Shown: positions 22,722 through 30,495 of the stretch, piece after piece
Numbering within the stretch: position 1 is the first letter of the stretch
Layout of the letters: the number at the start of each line of letters is the position of its first letter
Source of the DNA: an uncultured Alphaproteobacteria bacterium
Lineage (GTDB): Bacteria > Pseudomonadota > Alphaproteobacteria > Rhodobacterales > Rhodobacteraceae
Direction of reading: 5' to 3'
Assembly (NCBI GenBank): GCA_902530595.1
Contig: CACAAX010000015.1
Coordinates: 1 to 37,315, forward strand
DNA length: 37,315 nt
Notes under the pieces: generated by a model
Seen by the model: only the letters and a program-made list of their open reading frames with translations
Database searches by the model: none
What the model was told of the DNA's origin: nothing
Program-made: the position numbers and the translations under genes

Positions 22722-25701
22722 CTTGTTTGGCACCCTCTGGATCATAGAAATTAGGATCTACAATCTTTGCAAAGATAGACTCTTTGGACGAAATCTCAAA
22801 CTCTAAGGTTGAGCCTTTTCTAGACCTACCATTCTCTATTAATCCAAGTGCTATTGATCTTTTCAAGGTGGGCGAGAAATAAGTAGAGGTCACGTGTCCA
22901 ATAGCTTTACCATCTTCTACGGCGTGACATCCATCTGGGAGAACTTTGTTTGTATCAAGGGTCAGTATGCCAACGAGATGCTTTCTATTACCAGAATTTA
23001 AATGTGGCAGACTAAATGCTTTTTTTCCTATAAAGTCTTTTTTCTTTTTCGAGACAATCCACTCCATTCCCAAGTCGTGTGGAGTAACGGTACCATCTGT
23101 TTCATCTCCCACTACGATGAAGCCCTTTTCAGCCCTTAAAATATGAAGTGCCTCAGTCCCGTATGGTTGTACCTTGTATTTCTTTCCCGCCTTAATAAGC
23201 TTATTCCATAATTCTTCAGCTTGATTGGAATTAACCGCTAATTCGTAAGATAGTTCACCTGAAAAGGATATTCTGTAAATCCTCACCCATATATTATCGA
23301 TATTAGTTTCTATGAAGTTCATAAAAGGGAGTTTTTCTGCGGATAAATCAATCGACTCGAAGCTTTGTAAAAGCTCCCTAGCTTTTGGTCCTGCAACTGC
23401 TATTTGTGAATATTGTTCGGTCAAATTGACTATAAATACCTTTAAGTGATGCCACTCTGTCTGAAGCCATTCCTCTAACCAGGCATAGACCCTATCTGCA
23501 CCTCCAGATGTTGTATGACATAAAAATGATTGATCATTAAGTCGGGCGACAACACCATCATCAAAAACAAAACCTGCCTCATTACACATTAGACCATATC
23601 GGCATTTTCCAACTTTTAAAGTTGACATCATATTTGTGTAAATCAAATCTAAGAATCGACCAACATCAGGTCCTTTGACCAAAATTTTACCAAGCGTTGA
23701 TGAGTCGAGAAGACCAACATTTTTTCTAACGCTTAAAACTTCGCGACTTAGTGTTTCTTTCAAATCTTCTTTACCTTTGGGATATGCGTATGCTCTTCTC
23801 CAATCTGCTACGGGTTCCCATATTGCATTGTTTAACAAATTCCATTTATCGATAGGAGTTTTTCTGACAGGCTTAAACAGTTTTTTTGCATACTGGCCAG
23901 CAATTAATCCGAGTGGAATTGGTTTATATGGCGGTCTAAAAGTTGTGTGCCCAATTTTATCAACAGATTTTCCTAAGCTTTGTGATAATACGTGAACACC
24001 ATTAATGTTTGATGTCTTACCTTGATCAGTTGCCATTCCTAGGGTGGTGTATCTTTTTGCATGTTCTACATTCTCAAACCCTTCTTGAACGGCAAGTTGC
24101 AAATCACTAACCTTCACATCATTTTGAAAATCAATAAACATCCTTTTTTGTTTATCTTTTGAAGCTCCATGAGGTAATACAAAAATTGGTTTTGTCTTTT
24201 TTTCTGGCTCTTTAGAAAATACGTTCGTCTCAATGTATCGTTTTGACTTGATCTTTAGGCGCGAGGCCAATTGATTGATTTTGCGTGGGACTTGGTCTTG
24301 AATATCGTAATTACTAAAGACGCCTGCACAAGCACCAAGAGGTAGCATATTAGTTTCACCTTCCCTACCCATTGGCGTGTTTTCAGGATCAGGTTTATAA
24401 AACCCAAATTCACCATCCCAAAGAAGTTTTCCTCCACAATGTGACCAAAGATTTACATTTGGCGTCCATCCACCGGACACCGCTATTGCATTACAGGGGA
24501 TCAATTCCTCAATTGTACCTTCACCATTTACAGAGCAAATACCTATGGCGGAAACTTTTCTTTTACCCTCGACCTTACCTATGCATTTCCCAAATAGTAT
24601 TCTAATACCTAAACCCATAGCCTCTTTGATGATTGGGTTATCGGATGAAGCTCTTGCGTCTAGCACCAACGGTATATCAATGCCTCTGCGTTTGAGTTCA
24701 ATCACAGTTTTATACGCATAGTCATTATTGGTTGTAAGCACTAACCGGTCACCTAATAAAACACCATATCTATGCAAGTAATCACGAACTGAAGCAGCCA
24801 ACATTATCCCAGGCAAATCGTTATCTGGAAATACTATTGGTCTTTCGATGGCTCCAGTACAAAGAATAATTGTTTTTGCTCGAATTTTCCATAGTGCTTT
24901 TTTCGTAGCAGAATTACCATGTTGATTTTCTTCATAAGCCAATACAAAACCATGGTCGAAAATACCAGTAACAGTGGTGTTTAATTTAACAGAAATATCT
25001 TTGGACTTTTTCAAAATTTCCATGCTACTTTTGTGTAATTTTTTGTATCGCTCTTGGCTCCCCGATTTGCAATCCTCAAGGTACCTTCCACCGATCACAC
25101 AATCTTTCTCACAAAGCATTATTGAAAGGCCTCTGTTCCTAAGTGCTTTAGCAGCTGTTATGCCTGCTAATCCACCTCCGATTATAAGTGCATCTGTGTG
25201 GTGATGTATATGTTCATAATGCTCTTCATCATACTCTCTTGGTGAATTTCCTAACCCGGATGCTCTTCTAATCATTGGCTCAAAGAGATACTTCCATGCT
25301 GCTCTTGGCCACATAAAAGTTTTATAGTAGAAGCCTGCAGCAAAGAACCTAGAGAATAAATCATTAATTGAAAGAAAATCAAATTTTAACGACGGCCAGT
25401 GATTTTGAGAAGCAACATTCATATTTTGTTTTAGTTCTACTTCCGTGGCTCTGATATTTGGTTCGAAAAAGGGGCCTTCTCCTATTCCCATAAGGGCATT
25501 TGGTTCTTCTTCACCCGCCGAGAAAATACCTCGTGGCCGATGGTACTTAAAGGATCTTGCCACGAACATTTCATTATTTGCAAGCAGAGCAGACGCAACA
25601 GTATCGCCATAAAAACCCTTAAGATTTTTTCCATTATATCTGAAATCAACTGTTTTTTCTCTGTTTATCCGAGAACCTTCCTGTGGCAGTCTAGAACTCA
25701 T
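22714..25701 (-). CDS. soxA: Sarcosine oxidase alpha subunit
   Basis: Largest subunit of tetrameric sarcosine oxidase, 995 residues from ATG 25701. The enzyme oxidises sarcosine (N-methylglycine) to glycine; with tetrahydrofolate it yields 5,10-methylene-THF, and it makes H2O2. An N-terminal fer2-like region (about 20-95) contains SFKYHRPRGIFSAG and lacks cluster Cys, as normal. A dinucleotide-binding domain follows with GGGLAG at about 175-180 and a second nucleotide motif TIILCTGAIERP. The C-terminal ~400 residues are a GcvT/T-protein-like folate domain (GLLDSSTLGKILVKGPDVG, YGTEALHILRAEKGF). The start overlaps the soxD stop by four bases (ATGA), so a longer reading from 25710 is unlikely. 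Confidence 0.96.
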   Translation of the reverse strand: MSSRLPQEGSRINREKTVDFRYNGKNLKGFYGDTVASALLANNEMFVARSFKYHRPRGIFSAGEEEPNALMGIGEGPFFEPNIRATEVELKQNMNVASQNHWPSLKFDFLSINDLFSRFFAAGFYYKTFMWPRAAWKYLFEPMIRRASGLGNSPREYDEEHYEHIHHHTDALIIGGGLAGITAAKALRNRGLSIMLCEKDCVIGGRYLEDCKSGSQERYKKLHKSSMEILKKSKDISVKLNTTVTGIFDHGFVLAYEENQHGNSATKKALWKIRAKTIILCTGAIERPIVFPDNDLPGIMLAASVRDYLHRYGVLLGDRLVLTTNNDYAYKTVIELKRRGIDIPLVLDARASSDNPIIKEAMGLGIRILFGKCIGKVEGKRKVSAIGICSVNGEGTIEELIPCNAIAVSGGWTPNVNLWSHCGGKLLWDGEFGFYKPDPENTPMGREGETNMLPLGACAGVFSNYDIQDQVPRKINQLASRLKIKSKRYIETNVFSKEPEKKTKPIFVLPHGASKDKQKRMFIDFQNDVKVSDLQLAVQEGFENVEHAKRYTTLGMATDQGKTSNINGVHVLSQSLGKSVDKIGHTTFRPPYKPIPLGLIAGQYAKKLFKPVRKTPIDKWNLLNNAIWEPVADWRRAYAYPKGKEDLKETLSREVLSVRKNVGLLDSSTLGKILVKGPDVGRFLDLIYTNMMSTLKVGKCRYGLMCNEAGFVFDDGVVARLNDQSFLCHTTSGGADRVYAWLEEWLQTEWHHLKVFIVNLTEQYSQIAVAGPKARELLQSFESIDLSAEKLPFMNFIETNIDNIWVRIYRISFSGELSYELAVNSNQAEELWNKLIKAGKKYKVQPYGTEALHILRAEKGFIVVGDETDGTVTPHDLGMEWIVSKKKKDFIGKKAFSLPHLNSGNRKHLVGILTLDTNKVLPDGCHAVEDGKAIGHVTSTYFSPTLKRSIALGLIENGRSRKGSTLEFEISSKESIFAKIVDPNFYDPEGAKQDG

Positions 25702-26024
25702 TTTACCCAACCCTTGAACTCAACTCTCGAACGCCGAATGATTGCTAAAATAGATTTGGGTGGTTGTACTTCTTTTGCTGAATACGAGCCAAATACTTGG
25801 TTGGTGATGGTACATCTAGCTGTATGGAACCATTTTCCACAACCATAAACATGCTTCCACCGCTCAAAAATAATACCTTTGTCATTTTTTCTTTCGTATA
25901 GATATTCATAAAAATCTTTATCGCTTGAAGCGTGATCTCTTCTTATTAAGTGCGCTTGACCGCCACAACTCAACTCTGTTTCGTCACAATCTCTTTGGCA
26001 AGTAGGGCAAAATAAATTTAACAT
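25698..26024 (-). CDS. soxD: Sarcosine oxidase delta subunit
   Basis: Small zinc-binding subunit of heterotetrameric sarcosine oxidase, 108 residues. The zinc ligands are visible: C6 and C9 (LFCPTCQ), H58 and C62 (WKHVYGCGKWF). ERKNDKGIIFERWKHVYGC is the SoxD signature. Encoded between soxB (nine-base gap) and soxA (four-base overlap) in the standard soxBDAG order. Confidence 0.95.
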   Translation of the reverse strand: MLNLFCPTCQRDCDETELSCGGQAHLIRRDHASSDKDFYEYLYERKNDKGIIFERWKHVYGCGKWFHTARCTITNQVFGSYSAKEVQPPKSILAIIRRSRVEFKGWVK

Positions 26025-26033
26025 TACTCTCCT

Positions 26034-27281
26034 TTAATGAGCGACAGCTGCTGCAGCGCTCTCATCTATTAATCTTCCCTCTGAAAACCTCTCTATTGAA
26101 AATGGAGATGCCAATTTCCCCGGTCGCTCATTATATATCATTTCTGCCGTAGCCCAACCTGAACCTGGAATAGCTTTAAAACCCCCAGTTCCCCACCCAC
26201 AATTTATATACAAACCATCAACAGGAGTTTTAGAAATTATGGGAGATCTATCACCTGTCATATCTACTATTCCCCCCCATTGCCGCAGTTGTCGTAGACG
26301 ACTTATTACCGGAAAAGTCTCGACCAAAGCACGCACTGTTTCTTCAATATGGAGAAAGCTTCCTCTTTGACTATAATTATTATATCCATCGGCTCCGCCA
26401 CCTATAACGAGCTCGCCTTTGTCAGACTGACTTAAATATCCATGGACCGTATTAGCCATAACAACACAATCTATCATGGGCTTTATTGGCTCCGACACCA
26501 ATGCTTGGAGAGCCACTGACTCTATCGGTAATCTAAATCCCGCCAAGTCGGCCAGGAGACTTGAATGACCTGCCGCGACAAAACAAACTTTTTTTGCTTT
26601 TATGTTTCCTTTGGTAGTTTCCACTCCTACGATTTTATCTCTTTTCTTTTTTACTCCAATAACCTCACACTGCTCTATAATATCGATGCCATAGTCAGAG
26701 CACTTTCTAGCATATCCCCAAGCCACAGCGTCATGACGTGCTGTTCCGCCCCTAGGCTGCCAGAGTGCTCCTAGTACTGGGAATCTTGGCCCATTGATAT
26801 TAATAATTGGCACTATTTCTTTTACCTCCGCTGGAGTAACCATTTTGGTATCTACCCCATTAATTCTATTTGCATGCGATGTTCTCTTCATCGCTCTCAA
26901 TTCATGCTCTGTCTGGCAAAGCATTAGTACTCCTCTGGGGCTAAACATAATATTATAATTGAGATCTTGCGAAAGCGTCTCATATAGAAATCGAGACTTT
27001 TCATAAATACCAATGGAGCTTTCTTGCAAATAGTTGGAACGGATTATAGTAGTATTACGCCCGGTATTTCCACCACCAATCCAACCTTTTTCTATCACAG
27101 CAATATCCGTAATATTATAATTCTTAGCCAAATAATAGGCAGTTGCGAGTCCATGGCCTCCACCACCCACGATTATTATTTGATATTCCTTCTTTGGCTC
27201 GCGTTTTGTCCAAGCTTTTTCCCAACCAAGATTATCTTTAAAGGCTTCTGTAAATATTGATGAAAAAGAGTACCTTTTCAA
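26034..27281 (-). CDS. soxB: Sarcosine oxidase beta subunit
   Basis: FAD/FMN subunit that carries the sarcosine-oxidising site, 415 residues. The FAD motif is IIIVGGGGHGLATAYYLAK (about 35-53). GGTARHDAVAWGYARK contains H183; the equivalent His is the covalent FMN attachment site in characterised enzymes (family knowledge). The C-terminus has INCGWGTGGFKAIPGSGWATAE, a conserved flavin-site segment. The start is TTG (27281-27279) behind AAGGGGG. First gene of soxBDAG; no glyA, folD or purU lies within this window. The substrate can come from glycine betaine or creatine breakdown; the feeding dehydrogenases are not seen here. Confidence 0.96.
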   Translation of the reverse strand: MKRYSFSSIFTEAFKDNLGWEKAWTKREPKKEYQIIIVGGGGHGLATAYYLAKNYNITDIAVIEKGWIGGGNTGRNTTIIRSNYLQESSIGIYEKSRFLYETLSQDLNYNIMFSPRGVLMLCQTEHELRAMKRTSHANRINGVDTKMVTPAEVKEIVPIININGPRFPVLGALWQPRGGTARHDAVAWGYARKCSDYGIDIIEQCEVIGVKKKRDKIVGVETTKGNIKAKKVCFVAAGHSSLLADLAGFRLPIESVALQALVSEPIKPMIDCVVMANTVHGYLSQSDKGELVIGGGADGYNNYSQRGSFLHIEETVRALVETFPVISRLRQLRQWGGIVDMTGDRSPIISKTPVDGLYINCGWGTGGFKAIPGSGWATAEMIYNERPGKLASPFSIERFSEGRLIDESAAAAVAH

Positions 27282-27289
27282 ATTTTGTT

Positions 27290-27296
27290 CCCCCTT
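27290..27296 (-). promoter_or_regulatory. Ribosome binding site for soxB, deciding a TTG start
   Basis: AAGGGGG on the minus strand, eight bases before TTG (27281-27279). The conserved SoxB start (M-K-R-Y-S) begins exactly at this TTG. Confidence 0.7.
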
Positions 27297-27380
27297 AAAT
27301 AACCCTTGTTAGATTTGCTCATTAAATATATATCAGAGACTGTTTTTTCATAGAGCGATAATCATAACAAGAAATAGCTA

Positions 27381-28109
27381 ATGTACTTTTCAATTCTACT
27401 ATTTGTAATAATCGTTACAAGTCTGATTTTGTCCTACAGATACTTTTTTTCAAAAGTGCAGACACCTAACAAAAGTAAAAAAAATGCATTGTCTGCAGAA
27501 CCCCTATTAAATAAAACATACCTACTCTCTCTCTCAAGTTTTATTTTTTTAACTGTCTGCCTATACTTTGGGTTAGGAAGACCTGATCTCCTCCAACGGC
27601 AATTACCACAGAAAAAATTAGAGCTATCTCTCATTCAAGCTCTTCATGATACAAAAGATGCCAATGAAAATGAGAAGCTTCTTTTATTGTATAGCACATT
27701 AAAAGAGGCCCTGGTTAAAAAACCTGGTGACATACGTGGATACAGTTTATTGGTAAAAACCTGCCTAAATTTGAATAAATATTCAGAAGCACGGTTAGCA
27801 CAAGAAAAAGTATTGTCTTTAAAAAAATCAGCCTCAAATATTGATGATTATGCTCTGTTGATGGATACATATCTTATTGCAGCTGGGGGTCGATTTTCAA
27901 TCGAAGCATCTAAAATATTAAAAAAAATAAAGAATAAATATCCATCGAATGAGAATACCTATTTTTTTAAAGCACTAGAACACCTAGAGAGGAAAGAGTA
28001 TCAACCTGCGATTAAAGTGTATAAAAAATTAAAAACTCAAAACATTCTTAAAACAGAAAAGTTGATTTTGTTGGAAAATAAACTAAAAATCATTGGCTAT
28101 TCCAATTAA
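27381..28109 (+). CDS. CcmI-like TPR membrane protein (cytochrome c biogenesis), shortened
   Basis: A 242-residue protein. TM1 is about 2-21 and TM2 about 49-65; between them is only a short basic stretch. After TM2 comes LGRPDLLQRQLPQKK, resembling the CcmI motif (G-x-P-x-L-P-x-x-P-L), followed by a helical TPR-like region (about 85-235; DIRGYSLLVKTCLNLNKYSEA). CcmI/CycH chaperones apocytochrome c to the heme ligation complex. Typical alphaproteobacterial CcmI is about 400 residues and has a cytoplasmic loop between the TMs with a leucine-zipper-like segment, which is almost missing here. Followed 14 bases later by ruvX. Homology is likely but not secure. Confidence 0.65.
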   Translation: MYFSILLFVIIVTSLILSYRYFFSKVQTPNKSKKNALSAEPLLNKTYLLSLSSFIFLTVCLYFGLGRPDLLQRQLPQKKLELSLIQALHDTKDANENEKLLLLYSTLKEALVKKPGDIRGYSLLVKTCLNLNKYSEARLAQEKVLSLKKSASNIDDYALLMDTYLIAAGGRFSIEASKILKKIKNKYPSNENTYFFKALEHLERKEYQPAIKVYKKLKTQNILKTEKLILLENKLKIIGYSN

Positions 28110-28123
28110 ATATTAGAGTTAGA

Positions 28124-28603
28124 ATGATCAGGGAAAATATAAATGATTTTTTTAATGATACGGGAAGATTTGGTCCATTATTAGGCATTGATTTGGGGGA
28201 TAGACGAGTCGGCTTATCTATTTCAGACAGAACTCAAAGCATTGCTTCAAACTATTCTACTCTCCAAAAGAAAAAATTTTCCGTGTTTTCCTTAGACCTT
28301 AAGTCAATTATTAATAAAGAAATAATTCGCGGAATAGTAATTGGGTTGCCTTTAAATATGGACGGATCAGAAGGGCCAAAATGTCAGTCTGCACGTGATT
28401 TTGCTAAAAATTTTTCTGACATTGTCGACCTTCCCATAACATTTTGGGATGAAAGACTAACAACGGTTGCTGCTGAAAGATCTCTTTTGTCGGCCGATTT
28501 ATCACGAAAAAAAAGACTGCAAGTGATTGATTCAGTTGCTGCAGTTTTGATTTTACAAAATTTACTGGATCGTTTAAAAAACATTGAGCAAAAAAATGCC
28601 TGA
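28124..28603 (+). CDS. ruvX: Putative pre-16S rRNA nuclease / Holliday junction resolvase YqgF
   Basis: RNase H-like fold nuclease, 159 residues. Acidic residues are at D23 and D26 in GIDLGDRRVGLSIS; VIGLPLNMDGSEGPKC is the substrate-loop motif; FWDERLTTVAAE and DSVAAVLILQ give the remaining acidic residues. The family is annotated both as a Holliday junction resolvase (RuvX) and, in E. coli, as the nuclease maturing the 16S rRNA 5' end. It lies 14 bases behind the CcmI-like gene. Confidence 0.93.
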   Translation: MIRENINDFFNDTGRFGPLLGIDLGDRRVGLSISDRTQSIASNYSTLQKKKFSVFSLDLKSIINKEIIRGIVIGLPLNMDGSEGPKCQSARDFAKNFSDIVDLPITFWDERLTTVAAERSLLSADLSRKKRLQVIDSVAAVLILQNLLDRLKNIEQKNA

Positions 28604-28649
28604 TAATTTTTTAAAGTTATTTAATTGAAAATAAAGGTGGCCTGCTCCA

Positions 28650-29624
28650 TTAACAATAGATCGGAACCAATTTAGAGAGCCTTTCTAATTTTTCGGAATC
28701 TGTTGTTTCATTGCAGAATAAAACACGTTTGAACTCCTTTGAGTTCGCTCGGCCCTTAAATGCGCCCTTTAAATGTTTTAAAACTCTTTTTATTTCTGTC
28801 CCTTCAGCCCTCTCTCGATCACAATACTCAATCATATTCCTAACGGCATCTTTCATACTTCTGACCTTTTCCTTTTGATCGAAAATTTCATTGTCTACAT
28901 TCAATAAAAGTGATGGATTTTCATAAGCTTCTCTACCAATCATTACACCTGCAACTCGATTTTTCACACAAGATTTCATCTCCTTTAATTCGGTTAGCCC
29001 ACCATTTAATATGATATCAAGTCCTGGAAAATTTTTTTGCATTTCATAAACTAAAGAATATTGGAGCGGAGGAATTGTTCTATTGTCTTTCGGGGACAGA
29101 CCCTTAAGTAGCGCTTTCCTAGCGTGTATGATAAACACACTACAACCGGAGTTTGCCACCTTTTTTATAAATTCAGGTAGGACTTCATCAGGGTTTTGAT
29201 CATCTACTCCAATTCTTGACTTTACAGTTACTGGAATTTTTCCAGCGGAGCGTTTCATTGCCTCTACACAAGATCTTACTAAATCAATTTTTTTCATAAG
29301 TGCTGCGCCGAAGTTTCCAGATTTTACTCTAGAGGACGGGCATCCAACATTTAGGTTGATCTCATCATATCCAAAGTCAATGGCTATCTTAGTGGCTTCA
29401 GATAGCAGCTTCGGATCATTTCCTCCTAGTTGTAGAGCAACAGGATGTTCAATAGGATTAAACTTCAAAAACCTTTCTCTTTCACCAAAAATAATTGCCC
29501 TGTCGACAATCATTTCACTATATAACAACGCGTGTCGCGACAATTGTCTGTGGAAGTATCTACAGTGCCTATCAGTGCAATCCATCATAGGTGCAACGCT
29601 AAGTAGTCTATTTAAGCTATCCAA
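28650..29624 (-). CDS. dusA: tRNA-dihydrouridine synthase A
   Basis: FMN enzyme reducing uridines in the tRNA D loop to dihydrouridine. About 324 residues. Signatures: LSVAPMMDCTDRHCRYFHRQ (N-terminal FMN region; the usual Trp before TDRHC is Cys here), LQLGGNDPKLLSEA, LNVGCPSSRVKSG (catalytic Cys) and FIIHARKALLKGLSPKDNR. The start is ambiguous because the puuD 3' end overlaps: a TTG at 29624, behind GAAGAGAAG, leaves an eight-base overlap (TTGGATAG) and fits DusA; GTG 29639 or TTG 29648 would extend it. Transcribed with puuD upstream. Confidence 0.93.
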   Translation of the reverse strand: MDSLNRLLSVAPMMDCTDRHCRYFHRQLSRHALLYSEMIVDRAIIFGERERFLKFNPIEHPVALQLGGNDPKLLSEATKIAIDFGYDEINLNVGCPSSRVKSGNFGAALMKKIDLVRSCVEAMKRSAGKIPVTVKSRIGVDDQNPDEVLPEFIKKVANSGCSVFIIHARKALLKGLSPKDNRTIPPLQYSLVYEMQKNFPGLDIILNGGLTELKEMKSCVKNRVAGVMIGREAYENPSLLLNVDNEIFDQKEKVRSMKDAVRNMIEYCDRERAEGTEIKRVLKHLKGAFKGRANSKEFKRVLFCNETTDSEKLERLSKLVPIYC

Positions 29625-30399
29625 CCAACTTCTCTTCACTGCTAGCAAAAGTTTCGTTACTTAATGCATCTCGAAAAGCTAAAAATAACTTCACTGAATT
29701 CTCATCTTTCGAAGCCTGCCACTCAGGATGCCATTGCACAGCCAGACAAAATCCCTTTGACCCAACAATTGATATAGCTTCTGGTGTGCCATCAGGTGCG
29801 AAGCCATCTATTGATACCCTCTGTCCTGGTTGGTCGATACCCTGTCCGTGTAGAGAGTTGACATTAATCTCTTTTTTACAAAATATCTCCTCAAAAACAC
29901 TACCAGCCAAAAAAGTTACCTTATGTCTAAGTGCAAATTTCTGTTCCAAAGTGCCATCAGGTGGCATTCTGTGGTTCATCCTGCCAGGTAAATCACGTAT
30001 TTCAGGATGCAAAGAGCCTCCAAAAGCTACATTAAACTCTTGAAAACCTCTACATATACCTAAAATAGGTTTTCCAATCCTCTCGCATTCCTTTATGAGG
30101 GGAATTACAACTTGATCTCTTCCCACATCAAATTCCCCGTGCTCTTTAGTTGCTTTTTGTCCATAAAATTTTGGATGAACATTTGGACGTCCGCCCGTAA
30201 ATATAAAACCATCACATATGTTTATTAGTTCTTCAGTAGTTGCGTTTTTCGGCACCCCTGGCACTACAAGTGAAATTGCGTTGCAGATTTCCATAATTGG
30301 CTCAATATTCATTAAGCCGGTCGTTTGAGCCGGATAGGTGTCATTTATTAAATGCGAGTTTCCAATAATACCTACAACTGGTTTCAATTTATTCTCCAA
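29617..30399 (-). CDS. Class I glutamine amidotransferase, PuuD-like (gamma-glutamyl-GABA hydrolase family)
   Basis: A 260-residue peptidase C26-type hydrolase. The triad is visible: C116 in ILGICRGFQEFN, H224 and E226 in AVQWHPEW. VNSLHGQGIDQPG and GGSLHPEIRDLPGRMNHR are PuuD-family signatures. In E. coli PuuD releases GABA from gamma-glutamyl-GABA in putrescine degradation. No other puu genes are adjacent, so the true substrate may be another gamma-glutamyl amide. The start is TTG (30399-30397), the only fitting start near the conserved N-terminus, with no obvious ribosome site. Divergent from pepN; dusA overlaps its end. Confidence 0.85.
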   Translation of the reverse strand: MENKLKPVVGIIGNSHLINDTYPAQTTGLMNIEPIMEICNAISLVVPGVPKNATTEELINICDGFIFTGGRPNVHPKFYGQKATKEHGEFDVGRDQVVIPLIKECERIGKPILGICRGFQEFNVAFGGSLHPEIRDLPGRMNHRMPPDGTLEQKFALRHKVTFLAGSVFEEIFCKKEINVNSLHGQGIDQPGQRVSIDGFAPDGTPEAISIVGSKGFCLAVQWHPEWQASKDENSVKLFLAFRDALSNETFASSEEKLVG

Positions 30400-30429
30400 A
30401 GCATCGTGCTAAACAACTATTCTTTTCAA

Positions 30430-30459
30430 TTGTTAATGTTATTTATTAAAACATATAGT
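30430..30459 (+). promoter_or_regulatory. Candidate promoter for pepN
   Basis: TTGTTA (30430-30435), 18 bases, then TATAGT (30454-30459), four and five matches of six. Transcription would begin near 30466, leaving about 20 bases before the ribosome site. It lies in the 96-base gap with puuD. Confidence 0.35.
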
Positions 30460-30484
30460 TAGATAAGTCAAAATCCCAAACTCT

Positions 30485-30491
30485 AAGGAGG
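30485..30491 (+). promoter_or_regulatory. Ribosome binding site for pepN, deciding a TTG start
   Basis: AAGGAGG, a full consensus Shine-Dalgarno, four bases before TTG (30496-30498). No ATG lies nearby in frame, so TTG is the start. Confidence 0.75.
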
Positions 30492-30495
30492 CATA

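Noticed and set aside
27282-27380. Possible glycine or folate riboswitch upstream of the sox operon
   Set aside because: The gap is only 99 bases and shows no conserved riboswitch core or paired stems; soxB has just a ribosome site.
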